26,769 bases of DNA from Baffinella frigidus (taxonomy: Eukaryota; Cryptophyceae; Cryptomonadales; Baffinellaceae): assembly GCA_026770585.1 (NCBI GenBank), contig MU646423.1, positions 400,738 to 427,506 on the forward strand, written 5' to 3'. Position numbers and translations under genes: made by a program. The notes under the pieces are model-generated. The model was not told where the DNA came from. It saw nothing but the letters and a program-made list of their open reading frames with translations, and did not search any database. Below, piece after piece: positions 1 through 9,000 of this stretch. Position 1 is the stretch's first letter, and each line of letters opens with the position of its first letter.

Positions 1-90
1 GGTTTAAGGTGTGGGGTTTGGGGTTTGGGGTTTGGGGTTTGGGGTTTGGGGTTTGGGGTTTGGGGTTTGGGGTTTGGGGTTTGGGGTTTA
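1..90. repeat. Interstitial telomere-like array (TTTGGGG)
   Basis: About ten near-perfect GGTTTGGG units run from the left edge. The G-rich strand is the sense strand of the downstream coiled-coil gene, opposite to most such arrays in this window. Confidence 0.9.
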
Positions 91-125
91 TTGTCAATGG
101 TTTGGGGTCAGAGTTGAATTGGACT

Positions 126-865
126 TGCCTGGAGAACAAGCAGCAGACACGGAAGCTGCAAGCTGCGCTGGAGACTGCGCGGAAAGGGCTTGCTGCCAAG
201 GAGAATTAAGTCGGGAGGCTCCGCGTTGCAGATGGGGTCCAGATGAGGGAGTTGCAGGCCCTTCAAGAGTCAGCCCGAGGAGCGCCTGCCGCTTGCAGAG
301 GCGGACGCAGCGGAGCGTTGGGAGAAGGGGGAGGAGGAGAATCTGCAGTTCTACAGGGGAGACCTAGCTAGAGAGGTGCCGCATGTGGACCGGAGGTCGC
401 GTGCTGGCTTGCAGATTTACTGAGGAGAACAGAAGTCCCCGGATCGGACTGGAGATATTCCCCGAGATCCCGCTCGGGCGGGACACGTGGACACTTGACT
501 AACGTGGACGTGACTTGTGTAAAGTCGCTCCGGCTATCTCTATGTGGGGTAATATCCCCAGAGAGAAAGCACTCGCAGAGGTTGCTGGTAAGGACGCTGA
601 CATCGAGGGGCTCCGCGGGCGGGAGTTGGACGTGGAGGCGGCAAAGCTCCAAGTAGAGGGGGAGAAGGGGGAGGTTGTTGAGGAGCTGGAGGAGAAGACA
701 GAGTTGCTCGAGTACATGGTCCGCGCGGATAACGTGCGCATGACTAAGGTCGTGCTCTCTGTCTCTCGCTCTCGCTCTCGCTCTCTCTCTCTATCTCTAT
801 CTCTTTCGCTTTCGCTTTTGCTCTGTCTCCCTCTCTCTATCTCTCTTGCTCGTGCGCTCTCTCTA

Positions 866-917
<52 letters not shown>

Positions 918-1312
918 TGCCCGCCGCCCCCCCGCCCCGAAGCCTGCTTGGCAAGCCTGCCCCCCCTTTTCTTGTGCCGTTAAGGCCCCTTCTCCGATGA
1001 GCTCGCTGAGTCATCACCCGAGGCGGGCCTAGCCACCCCGGGTCTGCCCTCCTCTCCGAATATTCAATCGGAAACAGACGTGAGCGACGCTAAGGATGGG
1101 TTTCGTGTCGCGGCTCAGCCACGACAGCTGTGTTGAGGCTGAGACAAGTCCCACCCTGAGGGGATCACAAGTCATTGACCCTAGTGCGGTGCGTGACCTT
1201 ATTCGCGAGTAATCCCTATGCCGTGCAGGTGGACGAACTGGCAGCGCTAGCGCTGGCGGCCGGCGCCGATCCTTCTGCTGTGCGGGAGATCAAGAGCCGC
1301 GCCCTGGCCTAG
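126..1312 (+). CDS. 3' portion of a coiled-coil protein gene (partial, frame-disrupted)
   Basis: I recognise no family. Charged, Leu/Ala/Glu-rich coiled-coil text is readable in exons at about 126-206 (RKLQAALETARKGLAAKEN), 233-395 (MRELQALQES, then EERLPLAEADAAERW), 562-748 (begins EKALAEVAGKDADIEGL) and 1229-1312 (ends REIKSRALA, then TAG at 1310-1312). The 395/562 junction (AG|GT, CAG|A) and the 748/1229 junction (AAG|GTCGTG, TGCAG|GTG) keep the frame. A possible extra exon, 985-1079 (DELAESSPEAGLATP, donor GTGAGC), does not fit the phase and may be alternative. Within 233-395 the frame shifts by one base at the CCC of 274-276. The 126-206 exon runs into TAA without a GT donor. The left part is therefore either decayed or carries sequencing errors. 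The start lies off the left edge or is lost. Confidence 0.5.
752..929. repeat. CT-rich microsatellite inside an intron
   Basis: A (TC)n tract with CG interruptions starts a few bases after the donor at 748/749 of the coiled-coil gene. The sense strand is pyrimidine-rich. The long open frames crossing it on both strands are repeat translations, not genes. Confidence 0.9.
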
Positions 1313-1610
1313 CATTACTCTCACAGTGTATATTTTGCAAAGCGACCGACCCAGATTGGAGCCCTTCCCCCCCGAGGCGGGCTCGTCCAGGACCCGGTCC
1401 TCACACCGTCCTCGCCGACACTCCCCCAATTTCGATCCTCAGAGTGCACGAGCGGGCGGATATTTTCTGCGTTGAAGCATGTGAAGGCCCCTCCACCGGT
1501 CTGGGGATACAACCTCGTGTGTAAAGTCACTCCAATCATCCTACACGGGGTCCCCTCGTGGCGCAGAGAGAAGTTGCTCGACCGGATACCATGGTGCCGT
1601 TGTGCAGGAT

Positions 1611-1731
1611 TACAGGGGTACCTCGATCATAAGAAATTGCACCCCCCTTGGGACCACCATAGGACCCTAGGCATAGACCTACGGTAGGGGCCTAGGGGGG
1701 GGCGTTTTTTTATAGGCGAGGTACCCCTGTA
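1611..1731. mobile_element. MITE-like palindrome, TA-flanked, copy 1
   Basis: TA, then CAGGGGTACCTCG, ending CGAGGTACCCCTG, then TA. The inside carries CCTAGG and a CCTACGGTAGG core. It is colinear over its full length with the copy at 19921-20042. TA duplication plus short inverted termini suggests mobilisation by a Tc1/mariner-type transposase (inference). There is no coding capacity. Confidence 0.8.
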
Positions 1732-1732
1732 C

Positions 1733-1835
1733 CTCGCTCGTAAGGAGCCGCCGCTGCCGCCGCCAGGACAACCGTAGGGCTTTATGTATGGACCTACTGT
1801 AGGTTCCTAGGGGTGTGCGCCTCCTGATGAGCGAG
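1733..1835. mobile_element. Palindromic element abutting copy 1
   Basis: The termini CTCGCTCGTAAGGAG and CTCCTGATGAGCGAG are inverted with two mismatches, around a CCTACTGTAGG core and CCTAGG. It begins where the preceding element ends and shares its CTCGCTC terminal motif, so it looks like a related copy lacking the CAGGGGTAC outer end. Confidence 0.65.
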
Positions 1836-2006
1836 AAATCCCTGGAGAACACCCAAGACTCTGGAACTTTACGGGAACATCCCACATATTTCATCTCTTT
1901 GAGAATGGAGCGACTGGAGCTCCCCTCTGCAAACTTGTGCTCCTCTCTGCGTCTACATGTACAGTCTCCCCAGCGGCGCCTAGCATATCTCGAACTCGAA
2001 GAAGGA

Positions 2007-5000
2007 CTATCGCGCGCGCGCGACCTTAGCCTCCCAGGCATCAGCCTCGAGGGTGTTCTCCGCGCACCCCCTGCCGTCGCGCAGCGCCGTTGCTAGCTGC
2101 TCCATAGCCTGCTCCCCCGTACCAACCGTCGTCACCACTCTCAATACGTAGCGAGGTTTCTGATTGTGGCTCCAGGACATGCCCAGTACTAACCTTTGTG
2201 CTGCCCCATGAAGCGTAGTAGTCGAAAATGCGCCAGTAATAAGGTGACCCTCTTTTTGCTGCCGATTCGTAAGTGGACAGCCAACTTATGGTCCGTGCCG
2301 CAGCTGCTCCATAGCCTGTCCCCCGTACAGGAGTACCTCAGAATTAAGAACACACATCCTACTGTAGGTCGATACCTGGGAGCCAAGGGTGGTCCCATAG
2401 GGAGGGCGTGTTCTTAAATCCGAGGTACCCCCGTACGAAGCGTCGTCAGCACCCTCGCGAGATAGAAAAGTGAGCCCTCCAATTTCAACAAATTGATGTG
2501 ACCGGAGACTTTTGATTCACGAGGAGAGGAGCGTAGCATCTGGAGGGCACGCGGAGAGCAGCGTAGCCTCTCACCAGGTCCAAGCGGATCAGATGGAGAC
2601 CAAGTGCGTATGTTCCCTCGTGCTACCACTCCACACGCCGGACTTCCAAGGAATTTTGAATAACCCCTAAGCAATAAGACCTATGGCCCTACGGTAGGCA
2701 ACCCGCAGGGACATAGGGGGGTAACAGAATCTGGGGCATTTCCTGGCCGAAAATGCCTTGGTATCCCGGTGTGTGTGGCCTGGCACTTGATGCAGGAAGG
2801 GGACCGCCACTCGATGACGCCAGGCCCGTACATGGGTGACTCGAAACTCAGGACACACATCGCCTTAGGGTCGTACAGTAGGGCTAGTCCTAGGAGCATA
2901 CGACCACAATAGAGGTGGTTTGTGTCCTTTATTTCGAGTAAACCCTACAAACCCACGTGCTTGGGCGGGTCACATGAACATGCGCCCGGTTGTTGCGTGG
3001 ACGGATGACAGCGAGAACTATTGGAGGTATTGGAGGTATTGGAGGTATTGGAGGTATTGGAGGTATTGAAAGTATTGGAGCTATTGGAGGCATTGAAAAG
3101 TTTGGGGGAGCACCGGGACGAAGGCTTGATCGGCAGACTTGCGCAACCATTCGACAGACTGCGGCTCGTCTGGCGCCCCGCAGAGCCCCGTGCCCAGACA
3201 CACGGCCAGGTTGAACTGCCACAAGCGAGTCACCACTCTTCACTCAACCGGAGGCCGTTTGTGCAAGGACGGGATCCAACGCAAAGATATCGAAGGGTTG
3301 GACTTCCATACGAGAGTCCCAGACTGTTGCCCAGACTGTTGCACACCACACAGAAACGCAATCCAGTTGAGTTACCAGGACGGGACCCGAGCCGGGAAGG
3401 GTTTGCACCACCAAACAAGCGCTGTTATTAATCCACAGTGGGGCCCTCTGCCTCCCCACGGCCCGTTTGATCCAACAGGTAAGGGTGACACGGTTGGGAT
3501 GCGGTACCTGCGCAAGGTCATACCCAGCCTCGGCCGCGGTCCGCACCAAGGCGACGCCCTCCAACTTATCCTCCGCCACGCCCGTTGCCTGCATGACGCA
3601 CATGGATAACGCACATGGATAACACCATGCACCAAAGAAATCACATGGACCACCCGATGCAATGGACACACCCTTGCAACACGATGCAATGAATAACGCA
3701 AATGGAGAGAGAACCTGGATGAAGCACATGCCGAGGTTGCACTTGGCCTCAAGGCTGCCCCCGAGCGCTGCTTTCCGGTACCTGCGAGCAGAGAAAAAAA
3801 CAACCCTCCGTCAGATCGGGGGCAAAAAAGCTTCGTCAGATAAAAAAAAACGCTTTGTCAGATCGAGAAAAAATACACTTCGTCAGATCGTTACACCCTA
3901 AACCCTAAACCCTGAACCCTAAACCCTAAGTCAACATGGCCACTGCGATGTGCTCCCAAAGAGCCCGCCCAGCGGAGAGCCTGCCCGAAACCCTAAATCC
4001 CAAACCCTAAACCCTAACCGGGCAAACAAAGGTTGCAGAATGCACGGAGGGAGCGCGGTTTCTGGACCCAGAGCACATCCGCGGAAAGCTGAGGCTGAGT
4101 GCAGGAAGCTGCGTGAGGGCCGAGGCCGGAGTGCCCCACAGGGAAACGCGAGAAAAAGGTTCAGGGTTCCGAAGCGGGGAGGCCCTGGATGAGGGATGCG
4201 GGTTTGGGTTCACATAGTAAGGTTTGCACAGGGGAGGGACATATCAAAGATACATTAAAGTAAACCTTGTATAAAGTAAACCTTGCATATTAAGGTTTAC
4301 ACAGGGGAGGGGGCGCGCACCAATCGACAGCTTGCGCAGGGTCAGAGTCGATGCCCGTGCCGTCCATGAGCGCCACGCCGGCGTTGTGCTGCGCCGGGCC
4401 CGCCACACTATTTAGCATACACACACACCCGCCACACCGTGCAACGTGGCAAGAGTCATCCCGATGCGTCGCAGGGGGGTCAGGCTATGGAGGCCTTCCC
4501 CGGGTTCACAATGGTACGCCACGGGGTTTGTGTGCAGACAAACGCAAATAGTTTGTTTGCAGAAAGAATTGTTTTTGCAGAGAGAACCTTAGATTATAAT
4601 TGATGGAGGCGTTGGAGACGAATTATAATTGCGTTATTTATGCTGGAGACGAAAATCTACCAATTAAATGGAAAAGACCTGGGCCGCGACATGGCCCTGT
4701 TTCGCAGCCTTGAGGCACCACTCGAACTGCTTCCTCAGGTCTACTTGCTTCACGTCCCCCCGCTCCACCCCCCCCCCGTACCTGCACCGTGTTCGCGTGT
4801 CTCAGAGTGCGAGATTGAGTGAGCGAGCGAGCGAGAGAGCGAGCGAGAGCCAGAGTGAGAGAGAGAGAGAGAGTGTGATGGAGGCCGCGGCCCCGCCCAC
4901 TCCTACCGCGCTGTCAGACACGGTGGCTGCCCGACGAAACCCTCAACCCTCAACCCTCACACCGATGTTCACTCAGAAAGGTGACGGGTGTGTACAGCAA

Positions 5001-6945
5001 CCCCGAAGAATCAACTTTCGGGCGCGTCATTTCGATGAGCGCAGATTGGCTGGCGGAGAGCTAGGGCTCAAACCTCCATGGCGTGGCTCAACCACACACT
5101 GGTACAGCAGAGGTTGCCCACACGATCGAAACCATTGAAACACGATAAAACCCCTTGGAACCCTCGGCAATTGTGAAATCGAGAACTGATGAATCGCAAT
5201 CGAGAACTGAGGAATTGTGAAATTGAGAAATGAGGAGTTGAGGAATGAGGTACCATTGTGAGATAGTGAACTGGGCCTCAGGGACGCCAGCGACGGCCGC
5301 CTTGCGGATCATGGGCGCGCCTTTGCCAGGATTCTTCGCCACGCCTCGCCCTGTCTGAAACAGCACACCGAGGTTGTATCTGCCAGGCGGGGGGGGGGTG
5401 CGCTTTGATAAATTGTCGAATATGACCGCTGGACGCCAGGTGGACAGGTGGGGCGAGACAGGTGGGCAGACGGGGGTCACGTTTCAGTGCCTGCGCGCCT
5501 GTCGTTGCGTTTTTTTGTCTTCTTCTTCGTTGTTACTCTCACGTCTGGAGATGCGTGATCCACAAGTCTATGCACCTTAAGACTTCCTCGGTTCAGCCCC
5601 AACCTCAAATAAGAAGAGGGTTGGGAAATAAGAAGAGGGTTCTGCCCCAGCTTCAAATACGAAGATGGTTGGGGGTTCAATCTCGAGGGGGCTTCAGATC
5701 GGTTCGCCGGGCCCATACGATTGGGGTTTAGGGTTGAGGGTTTTGGGATTTAGGTTTTAGGGTTTAAGGTTTCCTAAACCCTAAACTCAAAGGGCTGTGG
5801 ATCAACTCGGGTGCGGGCTGCGCGGTGACTGGTACGGGTTGGAATTGGAGCCATTTGCTCTGGATTCGGAGTTCCCAGCCTAGCGGGGAACTCCAAGGAT
5901 TCGTGGTAACTAACCAACCCGAAAAGGAAGGTACGGCGCCGAGAGCATAGACGATTCACGGATACGTTTAGTTCAGATTCGTGTTCACCACTTATCACCC
6001 ACCTTCGTCTCCATCGTCTCCCGTCTCCTGTGCTATAATAATCTAAGAGAACCACCAGCGACTACCCGCAGCTTATCCTGGGGTTTGAAACCTTTCGGAT
6101 CCTGGTACAAATCAATGAAATCTCATTGGTATCTCCCGTCAGCAATTCGTAGATCCCTAGGACCTTCCTACTGTAGGGCCCTAGGAATAACCAATAATAT
6201 TTTAGACACCCCCGGATCCTTGCAAGGACCCGGGAAAAGCTGCTACGGGTTGCTGGTGGAAAGTGAGAGTGCGCGCGGGGGCAGCTGGGTTCGTACGTAG
6301 CGATATGATCGTTGTCGGCGGAGGCTTTCTCGAACAGCTTTGCGGCAGCCGCCGCGTTCTTCTCCACGCCCGTACCCTCCAGCGTCAGGATCCCAAGCAT
6401 CGTCTGCCCTCTGCTGATTCCGTGGTCTGCTGCCACCTGCATGCCTCGGGATTGGAAGAGTTCAGAAACCTGGAGAGGTGTGAGCAAATGAGGGGGTGGG
6501 GATGGGGTCAGTGCACGACCTTGAGGTGAGGGGCCGCGGCCTCCGCGCTAGCTTCCAGCCCTCCGCGGCCTTCAAGCAGCCAGATCCCAGCGGCAAGTGC
6601 TCCCGTCTGGCATCCTGCTTTTGCCGCCGCCAGAAACCATCGCCCAGCCTCCGTTTCGTCCGTTGGCACCTGGTTCCCCATAGCGCAGGCCGCGCCCATG
6701 AGCGTCATTGCCTCCGATTCGCCAGCCTCGGCGGCCTTGCGCACTTTGTCCACCATCCTGAGCTTCGCCACTTTCTTCTGAAGCTTGTTGGACATCCAGT
6801 TGGCGTTTCCTGTATCATGCCCGGCGCTGAACGCCCGCACACTCCATGCATCCCTGCCGGCTAGGCCCCGGGGAGGATTCGGCCGCGCCGCACAGAGCGG
6901 AGCAGCGACGCGCCGCCACGCCGACCCGACGGACGTTCTCAGCAT
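2007..6945 (-). CDS. Sel1-like repeat protein with mitochondrial-type presequence (9 exons, 415 aa)
   Basis: Exons in coding order: 6945-6520, 6436-6297, 5379-5272, 4781-4679, 4388-4321, 3781-3715, 3588-3508, 3215-3114, 2159-2007 (TAG). They total 1248 nt, and all eight junctions keep phase and remake repeats across splice sites, e.g. DNDHIAT joined to YNLGVLFQTGRGV, and AVDW to YRKAALGG. The start MLRTSVGSAWRRVAAPL was chosen because it opens an Arg-rich, acid-free leader ending VRAFSAG, typical of a matrix presequence. The longer frame from 7128 would overlap the divergent gene. From about residue 60, Sel1-like repeats (TPR-like helical hairpins used as scaffolds) run to the end: KAAEAGESEAMTLMG, VAADHGISRGQTMLGIL, WCLKAAKQGHVAAQ, FNLAVCLGTGLCG. 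The tail reads GEQAMEQLATALRDGRG. The fourth repeat lacks its first helix, perhaps an exon loss. Partner and process are unknown; mitochondrial location is inferred. Confidence 0.85.
2302..2456 (-). pseudogene. Exon echo of the last Sel1-gene exon, split by a MITE
   Basis: 2302-2325 and 2436-2456 together align with 2095-2141, inside the terminal exon (2159-2007). Both hold AGCTGCTCCATAGCCTG and CCCCCGTA, then CGTCGTCA. The echo lies in the last intron, about 207 bp from the functional copy, and is interrupted at TA by the element at 2326-2435. It lacks the rest of the exon and cannot encode the same peptide. Confidence 0.7.
2326..2435. mobile_element. MITE-like palindrome, copy 2 (opposite orientation)
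   Basis: TA, then CAGGAGTACCTCAGAATTAAG, ending CTTAAATCCGAGGTACCCCCG, then TA. The inside (CCTACTGTAGG, then GGGTGGTCCCATAGG) matches the reverse complement of the copies at 1611 and 19921, so it inserted in the other orientation. The paralogous undisrupted sequence at 2095-2141 shows a single TA at the insertion point. Confidence 0.8.
2657..2730. mobile_element. Short palindromic element with CCTACGGTAGG core
   Basis: Arms GAATAACCCCTAAG and ATAGGGGGGTAACAGAATC are imperfect inverted repeats around CCTATGGCCCTACGGTAGG. It lies in the last intron of the Sel1-repeat gene. The termini differ from the TA-flanked family. Confidence 0.5.
2840..2938. mobile_element. Palindromic element, CTCGAAA termini
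   Basis: The left arm CTCGAAACTCAGGACACA pairs with the right arm TGTGTCCTTTATTTCGAG (three mismatches). The centre has CTTAGGG, GTACAGTAGGG and CCTAGG. It lies in the last intron of the Sel1-repeat gene. Confidence 0.65.
3021..3093. repeat. 9-bp tandem repeat (TTGGAGGTA)n
   Basis: About eight units, decaying to the right, start 20 bp downstream in sense of the donor of exon 3215-3114. The sense strand reads CCAATACCT, pyrimidine-rich. Confidence 0.85.
3795..3890. repeat. Tandem repeat, CTTCGTCAGATCG with A-tracts
   Basis: Four units of about 27 bp alternate CNTYCGTCAGAT with A6-A9 runs, just upstream (in sense) of the acceptor of exon 3781-3715. The sense strand therefore carries T-runs near the splice site. 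Confidence 0.75.
3892..4018. repeat. Telomere-like CCCTAAA tracts
   Basis: Two clusters (3895-3929 and 3989-4018) of CCCTAAA on the plus strand, within an intron of the minus-strand Sel1 gene. Their sense strand is TTTAGGG, an exception to the usual polarity here. Confidence 0.85.
4818..4876. repeat. GA/CT microsatellite
   Basis: (GAGC)n/(GA)n on the plus strand, within the intron before exon 4781-4679. The sense strand is CT-rich and lies within about 40-100 nt of the acceptor. Confidence 0.85.
5727..5787. repeat. Telomere-like tract with an inversion
   Basis: TTTAGGG-type units, then a switch to CCTAAACCCTAAACT at about 5773, so two short arrays face each other inside an intron of the Sel1 gene. 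Confidence 0.75.
6124..6195. mobile_element. Palindromic element with CCTACTGTAGG core
   Basis: Arms ATTGGTAT and ATAACCAAT flank CCTAGGACCTTCCTACTGTAGG and CCTAGG. It lies in an intron of the Sel1 gene. The core matches the other palindromes but the ends do not. Confidence 0.5.
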
Positions 6946-7106
6946 GCTGGCCACAGCCTGAAAGTGTTTCCTGGCTGGACGCTTTTTTGACCTCCTCGTC
7001 GCATGCACTGAGCTCTCGCTTGCTTCACTGATTGAAGCACCCCCGTGCACCGAGCATGACGGGCGGAATCGATACACGGCCCGCGTCGTCGCCTGGGCGG
7101 CGAGAT
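6946..7106. promoter_or_regulatory. Presumed shared promoter between head-to-head genes
   Basis: 161 bp separate the chosen minus-strand start codon (6943-6945, Sel1-repeat gene) from the chosen plus-strand start codon (7107, ankyrin gene). Both 5' UTRs and core promoters must fit here or overlap the opposite gene. I see no TATA box. There is a T7 tract at 6983-6989 and a CG-rich right half. A compact bidirectional promoter is inferred from position only. The plus gene has earlier in-frame ATGs at 7032 and 7056, which would shorten the gap further. Confidence 0.5.
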
Positions 7107-8955
7107 ATGGGTAGAGTGCGGGCGGCACGGCTCGTGCTGGGCACCTTCTCGCTCCTCTGCTCCCTCACAGCACTTTCGTCAAGCCCTGGGGACGGACGCC
7201 CTCGCGCACTACCTCTCCCCGCCTTGCATACCGGATCTGGATGGCGAACCGCGCCTGCATTGCTGATCGCACGGACGCCAGTGCTTTCACTGCGGGGCGG
7301 GCGCAAGGCCGACCACCTTCCCCGGGCGTTCAAGCGGGCCCTGCGGCGGCACACGAAATCACGACTGATAACCCAGCGTTCCCGGCGTCTGCAAAAACGC
7401 AAGCCAGTGCGGGACGAGAACGGCACGTTGGTGCGACAGCCGCGGCTTGCGCTCAAGGAGCCGGTGCATGAGGAAGATCCTGAGCCCCGATGGTCCAAAG
7501 CGTTCGACCAGGAACCTCCAGATTTCTCGCTGCTTCTCGAGGACTGGAGCCGCGGGCACAGGTCCGCGCTGCCGTCCCCCGCCTGCTTTGCCACACGCGG
7601 CATCTTCCCCCGCGTTTCTCCTTGTCGTTTCGAACGCTTGCAGGTGGCATCCGCCTCGCTGATACCAACAGAGAACCCCCGAGGAAACACCCCTACCTTA
7701 CCATCCTCCCTTGGCAGGCCCGAAGACTGTCCTACCGGGGCAGACGGGAAGAAGAAGGGGCCGCACTGGGACCACTCCCTCCCGGAGTTCCGCGACCTCC
7801 CTGCGACGCAGGAACGCCCCTCAACCCTTAACCCTAGGCATTAGAACCTAAACCCCCAGAGCTTAAACCCTCAAACCCTAGACCCTAGACCCTAAAACCT
7901 AGACCCTAAACCCTACACCCAAACCCTAGACTCAAAACCCTAAAACCCAATTCCTAAAACCTAAACCCCAAGCCCAAACCCCTAAATTCAGAACCTTGGA
8001 CCTTAAACCCTAAACTCCAAACCTTAAACCCCAAAACCCTGAACCCTAAACCCTAAACCCTACACCAGGAGCGGCTCTGGCACGCGTGCGGGTGCTACGA
8101 CCTGATGGTGATGGACAATCCCGAGACGGTCGGGCTCTCTCCTGGTGACGGGTGGGGCGGTGCGAGAACCGACGGGGCATACTCCCCGTTCTACCTCGAT
8201 CGGTGCGTGTCCTCCTCGGACCTTGTTTTTTGTGGTTGAGGGTTTAGGGTTCTAACCCCCAAATCAGGTGCGAGTCCTCCTCGGCGCCCTGCAGAGGCTG
8301 GGAGGGTGTCCGCCCCCCCCCCCGCAGGCTCCAATGTTGTCTCGTACCTGCCTCTCCCCTCTTGGTTGCTGCCTGATCCCGATAGGCATAATGCCTCCAC
8401 GCTCATGTGAAAACCTGCCTCAACGGCACCGGGGCAGTTGGAGATCGGCCACGCGATTTCTGCATGGGTTGTGTGAGTCTCGGATGTTGTGGATCCGGGG
8501 TTGCTTTGTTGATCCGCCACGCGTGTTTTCACCCTGCGGAGGAAATCGGTACACTAAACTCTAAACCCTAAACCCTAAACCCTAAACCCTGAACCTCGAA
8601 ACCTTGCAACTTATACCCTAAACCCAAAGCCTCAACCCTCAACCCTAAGCCCCCAACCCTCAACCCTCAGCCCTCAACCCTCACCCCTAAGCCCCCAACC
8701 CTCGACCCTCAACCCTCAACCCTCAACCCTCAACCCCAAAACCCAGTCCCTAAACCCTGAACACTGAACCCCCCAACGCACACCGAGCGCACGCAGAGCA
8801 CACCGGAGCTATCCTCAAACACACTCTTCACCCCGAGGCGCCCCCCCCCTGAGACACGGTCCTCACCCACACGCTGTTCCGCCATGCTCCTTTGTTCGTT
8901 TGTTCATACGCTGATACAATCCCACCACACACACCTCCTCGAGGGGGTGCCGGGC

Positions 8956-9000
<45 letters not shown>

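Larger units (their letters stand above)
1313..2006. other. Convergent intergenic region between the coiled-coil and Sel1-repeat genes
   Basis: About 690 bp between two stop codons (1310-1312 plus, 2007-2009 minus). It contains two abutting palindromic elements (1611-1731 and 1733-1835). I see no further gene. Confidence 0.6.

Noticed and set aside
1-90. True chromosome end
   Set aside because: Similar arrays occur interstitially across the window, the units are TTTGGGG rather than one uniform repeat, and coding text follows at once. Not excluded if the contig really ends here.
9-209. WGLGFGV repeat protein at the left edge and similar frames elsewhere (14298-14543, 22323-22541)
   Set aside because: Direct translations of TTTGGGG/TTTAGGG arrays, present wherever the repeat occurs and without conserved starts.
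499-1017. Long open frames on both strands over the CT tract
   Set aside because: Ser/Leu and Arg/Glu repeats come from translating a microsatellite; splice-phase evidence places an intron here.
2681-2899. Another Sel1 exon near 2776-2850 (GVIEWRSPSCIKCQ)
   Set aside because: No repeat fit and no phase-compatible splice sites; exons 3215-3114 and 2159-2007 join in phase without it.
2990-3243. GIGGIGG or VLEVLEVLE repeat proteins
   Set aside because: Translations of the 9-bp tandem repeat inside an intron of the minus-strand gene.
7025-7690. 221-residue minus-strand frame opposite the ankyrin gene start
   Set aside because: Arg/Ser-rich shadow of exon 7107-7561. The plus frame has a signal peptide and leader and connects in phase to later exons.
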